Positions 23,636 through 34,734 of a DNA stretch of 64,000 nucleotides are shown in pieces; the stretch's first letter is position 1; each line of letters begins with the position of its first letter. Below the pieces are notes generated by a model. The model saw only the letters and a program-made list of their open reading frames with translations. It ran no database searches and was not told where the DNA came from. The position numbers and the translations under genes were made by a program. Source of the stretch: Paraphysoderma sedebokerense (lineage: Eukaryota; Blastocladiomycota; Physodermatomycetes; Physodermatales; Physodermataceae); NCBI GenBank assembly GCA_025602915.1, contig JAHLJZ010000094.1, positions 29,238 to 93,237 of the forward strand. Reading direction: 5' to 3'.

Positions 23636-24235
23636 ACTGAGGGGAAGAGTCTTTTAACCTAAATCACACAACGAGTGACGAATGGCCATTCCCTTCTTTG
23701 ACATCACAGGTCTTCTATTGCAGGGACTCCTCGCTGGAATTTTCCATTTAATTTGAGTCAGCTAAATCAGATTTTCGTTGTAACGACCGATTCAACTCCC
23801 TGCTGAAACCGTACGGATTAAACTACCATCCTTATCGGCGGAACTGAGTATTGCGGTTTGAATACCGATTCATCGTGAAATCATGCTATTTGTATATATC
23901 GCATATTTTTGTCCTGTACACGTAATGTCAACGCACGATTTGATGCTATATCAGTATAACCATCTGCTTTGCATTTTATATTCAATCATAGTGATGCTGT
24001 ACGGATAAAAATTATTGAGTTTGTGCAGTTGAAAAAATTAGTATCATCTGATATGAATATCGATGGTATCGGTTGAAAATATTTTTGCTATAGGGTGTCA
24101 GAATATGGGCGAATACAAGCAAGATTATTTCGATGAACACGTTGTGAGGCATGAAGCGCCGTATTCAATTATGGCTTTTGCCCCGAAGTTTATATTTCGC
24201 TCACATCTAATAATCGGAATCAGCGCTATAGCTTA
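23636..24235. other. 3' flank of selenophosphate synthetase (expected to hold a SECIS element)
   Basis: About 600 bases with no gene. If the TGA is Sec, a eukaryotic SECIS hairpin should lie here. The best hand candidate is weak (about 23804-23862): TGAA on both sides, an AACCG/CGGTT pairing just inside and AAA about 12 bases after the first TGAA. Longer pairing is poor, so I do not annotate it as a SECIS. Confidence 0.35.
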
Positions 24236-24368
24236 TGATTAATTTGCAGTCTTGGCTGTTGGATTCATAAGCTTATTCCGATATATCAGATAGTTTATGT
24301 GGCTTAGGAGGAACGGAGAGAAAATGGACGGTAAAATTGACCGATTACAGAAATTTCCGCTACTCTAA
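24236..24368 (+). pseudogene. Second relic of the receptor-family 3' end
   Basis: CAGTCTTGGCTGTTGGATTC aligns with the last exon of the family (copy A-like fragment: CAGTCTTAGCAGTTGGATTT at 19683). It then reads LAVGFISLFRYIR, a TAG, and NGEKMDGKIDRLQKFPLL. The second part resembles the copy A tail (KRKMGKLDHKIEV). The in-frame stop and lack of any upstream exon mark it as a decayed fragment. It lies just 5' of copy B. Confidence 0.5.
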
Positions 24369-24947
24369 ACAGCAGTATTTTCGCCGACAATTCCTGACTC
24401 ATGTTATTCAAAGTAATTCGAAATCATAACTTGATTCACCGTTGGAGAACTTATCACTTATGCTCCGAAGGCAATATTGATTTTTTAAGGCAGATTTTAC
24501 ACAATATCGCCGGGGACGAGAATGACGTTGCATTGAATGATAAATGTATTCTACCGATGGATTGGATCTGTGCAATATACCTGAATATGTCACTTGAATG
24601 GGTGATTAGATTATTGCTCCATATATGCTTAAGTCACCGGCTGTGTCAGGGACCCTAGGGACTGTCTGCTGACTATCTGCTGTCAGTTGGAGAATCGGAA
24701 ATTCGCGAATCGTGACTCCCGAGCCTTAAAGTGGGAGACGGCCTTGTCACCCAGCTAGAAATTTGCGGGTTCCGACGACGGACATAACCCCTGAACCCCA
24801 TCGTGCCACTGCAAGTATAACTAATTCAAGATTGCAATCTACCGATAGATTACATATTACACAAGTAAATATACAATCGCTACCTCATTCTGGAAGAACC
24901 CGCGGCACTTTATCTTGCTAGTTGCATACACCCAACGTCGCGCCAAA
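24369..24947. other. Spacer upstream of copy B
   Basis: About 580 bases. A somewhat GC-richer patch at about 24640-24790 differs from its AT-rich surroundings but I see no terminal repeats. No gene supported. Confidence 0.35.
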
Positions 24948-27900
24948 ATGCCTTGCGTGCAAAGCAGATTTTTTAGCAGTGCGCCGATGTTGCTGTTCGT
25001 CTTGTACTTTCTGCTAGTCTTCAATAACAGTCTCGTATCATCAATTTCCTTTCCTTGGTATATTACTGAGTATATCACAACTGGAATACCAAGTTCCGAA
25101 AATTGGTTCCCCAACGACACCGAAATCGTGGACACTGTTGTCGCTCCGAACGGCAGCGTTTATGTACTTGATTCCAATCGGTCCTTGTACAAATTCAACG
25201 GCTACTCCTATTCGGTTCAGAAAACACAATTAACTCCACCAGGTTCCCCGGTTTCGTCTTGGTATGGTGCAGAGTAAGTGAATTTCGCAGTCCTGTTATG
25301 TTTCCCCTACCTAGCTAACAACCTCCACCAGTTTTGATCAATTGTTCCGCCTTTGGATTCATCCAGAATCATACGACCCATATCTATTTCGCTTGCGTTG
25401 GTCTAATATATCAGCTGCAGAAGATGTGATGTGTGAGATTGTTTGGTATACTGATGTCGATTTCGGCAATTCAACGACATCCCTCCCACAGAATGTTTCT
25501 TTTAGCACACACATACCGGTCACAAACGTAAGCGGTATAAATCGGTAATATTGATATTATGTCTTATCGTTATTTCTGGATTGCTTTTACCGTTGTTAAT
25601 GAAATGTGGCCCGCCAGATACCTCGATCTAGGACGAGAATTCGGTCTGCGGCCTCCCTTCAGCTTGCCTACCATCAACAGAACACCTTCTATTTAGCATT
25701 GTTGGATATGAAAGGTGGAATTCATGCACCCACAATTCTACAAGAATATAATAATAGTATTGCCCCGCCACCCTCAACGACGCTTGCGGGTATTATTCTA
25801 GAATGTGGAGGACAAAATGGACTCGCCTGCCTTGTTTCTGATAACGTTACGGAATCCAAAAATTTTATGATAACACCGTCGGAGATACAGCCTATTTCAA
25901 ATGGGAGGATGGAATGGGGCTTCTGGCCGGGACAAAAGATACAGCAATATCGAAATGTTGCCCCAAATCTGACTGCCTTGATGATAAATCCCAAAGGCGT
26001 GATCGAGTTGTATCATGTATCTCAGACGAGCTCCTGGCTGAAATTTTTATATTTCTTTCCGCCTCCAGGGGTTGACCTTCCGTATGAAATTGCTGCTCAA
26101 CCAGGATATCGTGACTTCGTGCTAACGAAAAATGGAGAAGGCGCTCTGTTTGCCAGGACAGTAATTACTGTTTGGAATATCGGAATCTACAGCTATCGGA
26201 ATACGGAGCTCACGTCCAATGGGGCTATACAACTTCAAACCATGCAAAACGAAATAGTATCCCGCATTGCATTACATGCAGATGATTCGTTCACTGTAGT
26301 CGGTACAACTTGGGGTAATTTTTCCACACCAGAAAGTCCGACTGGTTTATTAGATCCGAGCGGCTATGCGTATCAAACCTTGTTTTTTGTCCGCTTCCAA
26401 AGCATAAATATTCTCAGCCAAGCTTTGAATTTCGTTGATATTATAAATAATATATTTCAAGTAATACTGGTACTTGGTGGAGTTAAGGAAGCGGATTCAC
26501 CCAGCGTAATTGCCACGATGACATCGAAATACGGTCTAAATATGACGGCCGGATATGGCATTCCCCTTTGGTTGAATGAAACAGTTGTTAGAGTCGAATT
26601 CACAGGAATCGGTTGCGGTTTGTTTTGTAATTTTGAAGAATTATTGATTGAGACTGCGCACTTATCTCTAATGGGATAGGACCGAAAATTCTGAGTCTGG
26701 ATTTTCCGGGAATTCCATCGAATCCCTCAATCGAAGTCGTGGTCAATGTCCCTCCAATTGTTACTTCCATTTTTCCACTCTCCGGAACAGTCGGCATGTT
26801 GATTGATTGTAATTAATGACTCCGTCTGCATCCTAACTCTCTAATTTCTGTTTCTTCAAATAGGAATGAGCTTAACCGTATCATTACGAAACTTTTACGA
26901 CGATTCAGCGCCTGCGGTGTGGATTGGTGATTTTCCGTGTAGTTCTGACACACCGGCAATTGACGGTATTTTTCATTGCCCAATTCCTGAGGGCGGAGGT
27001 GCCAACCTGCCTGTCATTATTGAACACTACTCGGTACCATCCTTCACTTCATTCAACTTCAGTTATGAGCCTCCAGTTGTGGATTCAATATCACCCACAA
27101 CTGCTTCCACCGAAGGCCCAATTACTTTCACTATAGTGGGGAGTAAATTCGGATATTGTGGAACGCCGTTTACTTCACCATGTGGTTCAATCATCTATTT
27201 TAAGCTTATCAACATCACTATAGGTGACAGAGCATGCCTAAGAATTCGCCATACCAATACTTCGCTATCATGTACAGTTCCAAGAGGTGTTGCTGGGATG
27301 GATCTCGACGTCGTGGTCGCTTATTATGGACAAAACTCCTCAACCAATAGCTCGCCAAAGTTTTCCAGCTTCCCCCCTGTCATTTCTAAGACTTCCAAAC
27401 GGAGAATCCTCCTCTCTTCAGATGATCCGTCGAGTTCCCTTTTGGAAATAGAAGGTACGAGGAGATTGAATTAATTCAGCAATGTATTTGAGGAGATTGG
27501 TGTTGTCGATATCTTTTACTGATTGTGAATTCTTTTCAAACCATCTAGGTCTAAACCTCGGTCCTCCAAACACAAAAGCGTCCGTTATTTTTATTGCGAA
27601 CAATGGCACGAATTTTCCAGTTTGCAATACTTCGGTATCAATGAATCACACGTGGTTAAGATGGTATGTCGTTTCTTAATTGCCAAATACGCGAAAGTTG
27701 CTGGGTTAATTTAATCAACATGTAGTGAGATACTTCGTAATCTTCCATCTCCGCACCTTTATAATGTTTCTGTACTTGTGGCGGGACAATATTCCAATTC
27801 TGACACACAGATATTCTATGGGAATTTCCCTCCAATCCCCAACCCCACAGATATTACTACAGACGAAGACAATGTGTATCAAGTTGCTTTGGCCGGCATG

Positions 27901-30900
27901 GACTCAGATGGTGATCCCGTCGAAGTGTTTTTGACCGAGCTTCCATTGAATGGGACGTTATATCAATTTGATGCACGGTATCCTAATGCAAAAGGCATTC
28001 CGGTGGACTTTGACGGGGCTATGGATGGAAAGGTCATCGATCATCTGGGTCGTGTGGTATACGCACCCAATCCCAACTTTTGCGGCTCCGACAATTTCTC
28101 TTTCATTGTAGCTGACCGCGTCAATAACGGTAATAATCGGTGTCTGATTTTCATGTCAAAACTACATACTTACACATCCACGATTCCTTTAGTTTATACA
28201 AATTCGACCCCCTTGACTGTTCCTATCACTGTTAATTCGATACCTGGTATATTTTTCTTTCCATTTGTTTATGTCAATTGCCTATTATTCATTGCGATTG
28301 ACATTTTTCAATCGCAGACCCACCTGTCGTGTCCAATATCGCAGTCTCTGTTCAGGAAGATTCGAACGTAATAATTAACATTGCGATCACCGATGTTGAC
28401 ACCCCTTTGCCAGGCGTTTCCGTCGTCATCGATACCTTACCCGGTCATGGCGAGATATCATACATGCTGGACAGCACAGCATCTGTATATATCACCGCAG
28501 TCCCGTTTACGATTCCTCCTGGCAACCACTCAATTAAGTACGCGCCGCGACCAAATTATTTTGGGGCAGACCAATTCGCATATTACGTCAATGACGGCTT
28601 GAATGATTCGACTATTGCCGTAGTCACAATCTCTGTACAATCTGTAAATGACAAGCCGGCATCACTTTCACAATCCATCACAATGATGGAAGACCAAGGC
28701 TGTACTATTCCATTTAAGGTCGATGATGTCGATCAACCGGCGACAGTGAAACAACGAATCAAGATAACGTCCTGGAACCATACGTTGGGAAATTTATATC
28801 AAGTTAACTCCAACGGACTCAAATACGGAAGCCCTCTAGGATCCAATGTCGATGTCACAGACAATTTCAATCGGCTCTGGTTTCAACCAAACCCTAATGA
28901 ATACGGAACCGTTAACCTGGAATTCACGGCTACTGACGAATTGAATGCCGTTTCGGATTCGGCGTCTATTTCTATCACTATTGAACCCATTAATGATGCT
29001 CCTCACATTTTAGACTGCAAGGGAGAAATACTGTTAAATTCTACTCTCAAAATCGGTCCTACAATCATTGATATTACCTCGGTGGTTAAGGATGCCGATG
29101 TCGGCGAACAGTAAGTTGCGACGTCTTCGCCTCTTCCGTTTTAGGTAAAGGAATATTGTTTGACATTTATAAATAGATTTAGTTTTGAGCTAGTAGAAGC
29201 CCCGCAAAAAGGCAAATTACTGCTTGAAGGCAATACTGTTGATGTCGGGACTCGATATCTCATTAATACCTCGGCATTAGCCAACGGCGAAGTTCCTATT
29301 GTTCTGAATTATCAAATCTTACCGCAAGGAGGAGGGTAAGCCTAAATGAGTCTCACGACGCTTGTATGATGATTCACTGACATAGCTGTATTATGTCTAA
29401 TAGCAATCCTTTTGCCAATTTCACCTACCGGTTATTTGATAATGCGGGAGTGTCGACAGAGTTGTGCACTGTAAAATTTACTATTAAATGTCCTCCCCCA
29501 TTAGTAAACAATGTCTTTAAAGAAAACAGCGGCGATATTTGCGAACCATGGTTAGAGTTTTCATAGCTTACGTTTCAATTAATTACTCTCAAAATACTGA
29601 AACGAATACATTATAGTCCGTCTGGCGCAATGTGTAGTGAAGATGGCAGATATCCCCCTTATGCTGCCCCGGGTTATGTACGTTCTCCTATTAATTGGTT
29701 CTTCGACACATAGTGTCTAACAAATTGTTACCCTTTACAGTGGAAGAACGAAAACACAAATGGTCTCAAAATATCGAAGGGGGCTTTCTCCCTTGTTCGC
29801 CGGTATGTATAGAAAATCATCTCTTCACTGCCGTCACCTTTCTAACAAGCACGGTAGCCTTCTTCCTGCGCCAGTGATCAAATGAGTGGTTGCGCTACAG
29901 GATACGCCGGAGTCCGTAAGTTATAAGTTGTTCAATTTCTGGTTCTGAGCAGAAGATATAGTAACCTTACATTAAAAAGGATGCGGACAATGTTCAAAAG
30001 GATACTACAGATTAGGACCAAATTGCGAAAAATGTCCCGACAACACAGGCCAAAATGTACTGGTATTCATGGCTTGCATTGCTGCCTGCTGTATCGCGGT
30101 CTTCCTTCTGTTTAAATTCGCTGCTCGCGGCCCACGGTAACATTGCATTGGACTCGAATCTAAGCAAGATGTGACATCTAACATCCATTCACCACAGTCT
30201 TGGTTTCGTATTACTCCTGGTCAATTTCCTTCAAACGATTCTTATTTTAAACGATTTAAAGTTGAGATGGTCGCCTGTCTTTCAAACGGCCATTAATAGT
30301 CTCAGTTTCTTCACCCTTAATATTGGTGCGTTCTTTCTTTATTATTTCACAAATCGTAATGTGTCCTAAAATACTGTCCCTAGAATTGACTTCACCCGAG
30401 TGCATGACCACTGATTATGAGTTTCATTTCGCCATGAAAAATCGAATTGCGTTGATGGTTCCGCTTCTGGTTCTCCTCTTACTTGGAGTTGTCCCTTTGT
30501 TCGGGTGGTGGAGAATTCGCGTTCTCGGGTTATTTATCAAAGGACTGTTTTCTGGTGGATGCAACATCAAGATTGGAGAACTAAAGCAGCATCAGAGGCG
30601 TATTTGGTTATTGTGTCTCAAAGTTTTTAATATGATTTTGAATATCGTGTTCGTCCCGGCGGCGTCTCAGGCGTTGGAATTGTTTGACTGTACCATGGAA
30701 GCGGATGGAAATTATTACTTGGATGCTGAGCCCAGTTCCAGATGCTATACTCCGAAATGGGAAGAGGTAATATTCGGGGTTATATAGCAACTGAGGTGAT
30801 TGATAACAAATTTTCCATTCTAACTGGCCAATCTGATTTTGTGTACAGAGCAAGTTGTATGCAATTGAATTGGTTTCCAATAGCATCATGCGAATTGACA

Positions 30901-31183
30901 TATATTTTGCATCCATTGTAGTAATCTTGAGTTGATATGCACTGTCGCTTCGTTTCTCGTTCTCAACATCGGTTTACTCTTCTATACCCAGAATTTCACT
31001 ACCCAAAGTCAAATCGAATCATTGACGGCAGTCGCATTCGTTCTTGTTTTTGGATCCTTAGGTTTGATTGCTATTGCTGCATTCTATGAATTTAGGCGTA
31101 GTATTCAAGATTGGCAAAAATCGCGAACGAATTCTATTCTGGTAACTCAAGGAGAGAAAGCGAAAAGCCTGCAATTAGCATAA
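24948..31183 (+). pseudogene. Giant IPT/TIG plus tandem-95 multi-pass surface protein (copy B), 3' end damaged
   Basis: Same architecture as copies A and C. ATG 24948 opens a signal peptide (APMLLFVLYFLLVFNNSLV) and the N-terminal module (FPWYITEYITTG...NWFPNDTEIVDTV). IPT/TIG lies at 27070-27370 (PPVVDSISPTTASTEGPITF), tandem-95 repeats at 27790-28130 and 28330-29110, a Cys-rich stalk to about 30030 (GCGQCSKGYYRLGPNCEKCP) and membrane helices from 30055. Two lesions stand out. Near 25618-25655 it is one base shorter than copy C, which breaks the frame unless a second acceptor (CTAG at 25628-25631) is used. After CYTPKWEE (donor at 30767) the two exons that encode about 120 residues in copy C are missing; the next exon (30922) has the wrong phase and would read TAA at once. 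So the protein likely ends near 30787, without its last helices. It may be a pseudogene or a truncated gene. Confidence 0.7.
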
Positions 31184-31476
31184 GTAGCTATCATACTATC
31201 GTATTTTAAATAATTTATACACATTATATTTCCCTGATGTGTGCTTGTTTAAGTAAAATGTTATCTTTTAACTCGTATGAGTTCTTTTGCCAGGATCCTG
31301 TGATCCTTGCCTCCGTTCATCGTCCGTCTCAGAACTCAGACAATATATATTCTCAATTGCCAGGGCTTTCGACATGCCTCGACCAAAGCTGTGTGTTCCC
31401 AAGTTCTCAGTCATTCGTGTCTGCAGATCGTCAGCATTACATGTGTTTAAGAGTTAAGACTGTAAAAGACTGTAAA
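31184..31476. other. Spacer downstream of copy B
   Basis: About 290 bases of 3' flank with an unsupported open frame. Nothing else seen. Confidence 0.3.
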
Positions 31477-31915
31477 CCGTTCACTGATGGTTCACTGGCT
31501 GTTCACAGTGAATGGTTATCCCTGAGCGCACAGGAACGCGTCAAGTGTTTCGTGTCACAGCGTGCCAATGCGAACACCGACTGAACTCGGGAACTGAATC
31601 TGCAAGCATACTGGATCCCTGGAAATAACTTCGGGAAGTAAATAGATTAGATTTTAAAAATTAACGACAGCATATTGATCTTGTATCTTCTCTATCAACA
31701 GGTTCAATTCCGAAGGTTGGAATTTAGCAGCCTTGTCAGCGCTCTTACCCGGTCTCTCCTGCACAATGAATAATGTTGAATCCGAATCGTACCTATTTCC
31801 ATCCATGGCTCCAGTGACTTCCATCAATATTTGCAAACCCGTTATAACAGTGATTTGACCACGAAGCTGCCATTGATTGTTGAAGTGTTGACGGTTCAGA
31901 CTTCGGAGCCTGAGT
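31477..31915. repeat. Dispersed repeat, copy 1
   Basis: Aligns in direct orientation with 33959-34504. Shared blocks include AACCGTTCAC, GAGCGCAC..CGCGTCAAGTG, CGTGTCACAGCG, CCTATTTCCATCCATGGCTC and GTGTTGACGGTTCAGA. The minus strand carries a short coding-like piece in this copy (PGKSADKAAKFQPSELNLLI), which has the look of a Myb/SANT-like helix start, and an upstream piece ending VTGAMDGNR. Both are too short to name. The two copies differ by many substitutions and indels, so they are old. Confidence 0.6.
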
Positions 31916-32201
31916 CACGGGTACCAAAAAGTTCTGGTTAACTCTTGATAAGATCCAGTTTCAGTATCCAAATTTAGCGAAACTGGGAAATATATATCTG
32001 CTTCTCCCTATCTCTTCAGTCGATGCAGAGAGAGGATTCAGCGCAATGGGGAGAATCAAAACTAAGTTACGCAATTCCATGAATAATGACTTGCTCAATG
32101 CTCTGATGTTTATTTCTGTTAATGGCCCGCCCTTAGAAAGTTACGACGCAGTCAAAGCAGTAACCAGATGGCATCGCATGAAGAAAAGACGTCCATGTTA
32201 G
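31911..32201 (+). mobile_element. hAT-family transposase C-terminal remnant
   Basis: An open frame of nearly 100 codons reads KKFWLTLDKIQFQYPNLAKL, IYLLLPISSVDAERGFSAMG and RIKTKLRNSMNNDLLNALMF, ending at TAG 32201. This is the hAT dimerisation domain: the YPNL...LPISSVDAERGFS...IKTKLRN core is diagnostic. There is no zinc finger or catalytic core attached upstream; the sequence before it is the dispersed repeat. It is therefore a broken element. Confidence 0.8.
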
Positions 32202-33958
32202 CTTTAAAGGGCGTGATATGTACTGATAAATGCTATATATACACTATGATTTGATCATTTGCCCATAAAAATAGGTATTAGCCATTGCCACTATTTTAAA
32301 AGCTTGGGGTCACGAAAAAGTCACAAAGGCCACCGATTTTCATTTCAGAACATGGGGCCAGGGAGAACCCATGTGGCTCCGGAATGGAACCCCCTAGGAC
32401 CCCGGAATGCCTTGTAGATGTTTAGTATGAAAAAATCAAGATTCCTTCATTTTTCAGGAGACATTCCCATACTTTTCAGAATATAGAGATACTAATCGTT
32501 TTTAAATGGCCCAGTTTTCAGAATTTTATACTAATCATTTTCAAGAAATTGTATATTGTTTTTTTTTTATTGATTCTATCAATTTAGTGACCTTGAGCTT
32601 TATCAAGCCATACTACAGGATGCAGAGATTGCTCTATCGTTGTGTAGACGAAGTTATCTGTTGCTCCATGTGTCTCAACACTGTTTTATTACTAAACACT
32701 TCGGCTAACATCCTAATAATGTCCGATGGAAAGCTGATACTTCCATCTGGAAAGTCACAAATGCGGTGGGACTCCGTTGGTGGAATCACATACACAATTC
32801 GGGAAATTGGAAGATGAGTGAAAGGGGGCTGGCCGGGTATCGCTTGAATCGGGGATGCGGTCAAGTGGCACCCGGAGTAAAAGAATGTTTGAACCGAAAC
32901 ATATGATAACTTCGACTGGTCACTTGAACGAAGTACCCAGCATTTTTTTTTACCAATGTATTCAAATACTGCCTTGACTTTGACAACCTACAATTTCTAA
33001 TGACAATATTATTGGTCGATTCCAATGAGTAGTCAACAAATTTTACATACCTCTCCCATAATAAAGAGGCAAGATTTTCCATTTTCTATCTTGTTGTTCT
33101 CACTAATTGCCCCGGCTCCATCGTTTCTTAGCAAATCATACACGAAAGGGTTATTCACCCGAATACTAGTATTCTTTGAGACGACATCCAATGGAACTTT
33201 GACTTGTATGTTCCAATGGTGCATTCGTGCGATGGCGGTATCTAAGTTTGCATCAATTCCGGTTCATCCGCATCAGCGGTCTTTTTGTTAAAAAAGGACT
33301 CGATACCGCCGCCGGCCGCAGCTTTGTTTAAGGTCTCGGATTTGCAGAATTCTTAAGAAAAAGCGTCCATCGGGCACGAATTAAGCGACAGAGCTTGAGA
33401 ATAGTAAAATGATACCCACTGCTCGACCAATGCGATAGGGCATTTTCTTTCCTCGATATATCTGCTTCTCGTTCACAATGGCATAGCAAGACTGACGTCC
33501 CGTCAATATTTCGGACCTTGCTATACTGGCACTGAGATTTATTCAGTTTCGCAGCAAGAGGGCAATGTTTGCGGATATAGGAGGCCTTTTAGGTGTAGCT
33601 TTTGTCAGATGGGAATAAAGTGGACGATGTCGAGGACATTTGAGGACTGCGAAAGTAGTTAAAGACGCAGGAATGAATCAAATTTGACTGAACACCGACT
33701 GAACCAGCTTGAAGCCTTGAACCAGACGTGTCAAGAGGAGAAGTTCTCAAGTTTGCCAGCTGATTTTAGGAAAAACTATCGCCAGAGTTGCGATTGACAG
33801 AGTCTACTCTTGGGAGACACCTGCCTCAGATTCCTCAAAACTCAGTAATACCCCAACTAATCAATTTTGGCCAAGCAAAATTGTTCAGACCGACCCATAT
33901 CAATCAATGTTTAAAAACCAAAGAAATTCAGAAAAATTCATACCGTAAACATATACTG
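32202..33958. other. Repeat-rich spacer with decayed reading frames
   Basis: About 1.75 kb. A plus-strand frame at 32506-32817 and minus-strand frames at 32634-33224 are open but I cannot join them into a protein I recognise. Near 33280-33330 the minus strand reads GGIESFFNKKTADADEPE before a stop, similar in style to the N-terminus of TTF-zinc-finger hAT transposases, so this may be debris of a second or the same hAT element in the opposite orientation. Otherwise nothing supported. Confidence 0.35.
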
Positions 33959-34504
33959 TAAACCGTTCACAAGTGGTTCACAAACTGGTTCACTCAGGTT
34001 CACTGTATGGTTATCCTTGAGCGCACGCGTCAAGTGTGTCGTGTCACAGCGCACCAATGCAGTACCACTATACCAATGCGAACACGGACTGATCACTGAT
34101 GACTGAACAGTGAACACTCAGTCACTCACTGAACTCTGGAACGGGAGACTGGATTCCTGGAAATGACTTAATCGGGAATGGGATACAATCATACATTAGA
34201 ACCAACAACAGTACTAATCTTGTGAATTTTTTATCCTCAATTTCGTCAGATTGCGAACCGTTTCAAACTGAGCTGCCTCTTCAGCGCATTGGCCTTTACT
34301 CCCATACAGTTTGTATAAGAAAAAATGCACAGATTCTATAAATCATACCTATTTCCATCCATGGCTCAAGTGACTTCCGCCAATATTTTTGCATACTCAT
34401 TATAACAGTTATTTGAAGTTGAACATGGTGCTGCCACTGAATCACTGATTATTGATTGTTGAGTCTGCTAGTGTTGAGTGTTGACGGTTCAGAGTTTGAG
34501 ACCT
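33959..34504. repeat. Dispersed repeat, copy 2
   Basis: Direct-orientation partner of 31477-31915, starting AACCGTTCACAAGTGG and ending GTGTTGACGGTTCAGA. Contains extra short duplications of GTTCAC and CACTGA words. Ends about 230 bases before the start of copy C. Confidence 0.6.
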
Positions 34505-34734
34505 TTCATTTTATGCGGGAGACGGACGACCGCTGCACCGTGCACACATTCCTGCCCCTGGTGCTCATCGTCTCACTGACCGAATCCTCTCCTGTTTACC
34601 TTGTTTACCATCCAACGCAGCAGTACAGTATTTCGCAAAAATCAACTTATCCATAGCGAAAACCAAGATACTTTTTCCATTCCCTGGAAAGAAACACGGC
34701 CACAGAACTCGCATACAATTGAGTCGCGCCGACG

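Noticed and set aside
23672-23694. Perfect short palindrome GAATGGCCATTC as SECIS
   Set aside because: It lacks the SECIS quartet geometry and an unpaired AA in the apical loop at the right distance.
24401-24658. Plus-strand open frame upstream of copy B
   Set aside because: No family features; lies in a spacer between a relic and the next gene.
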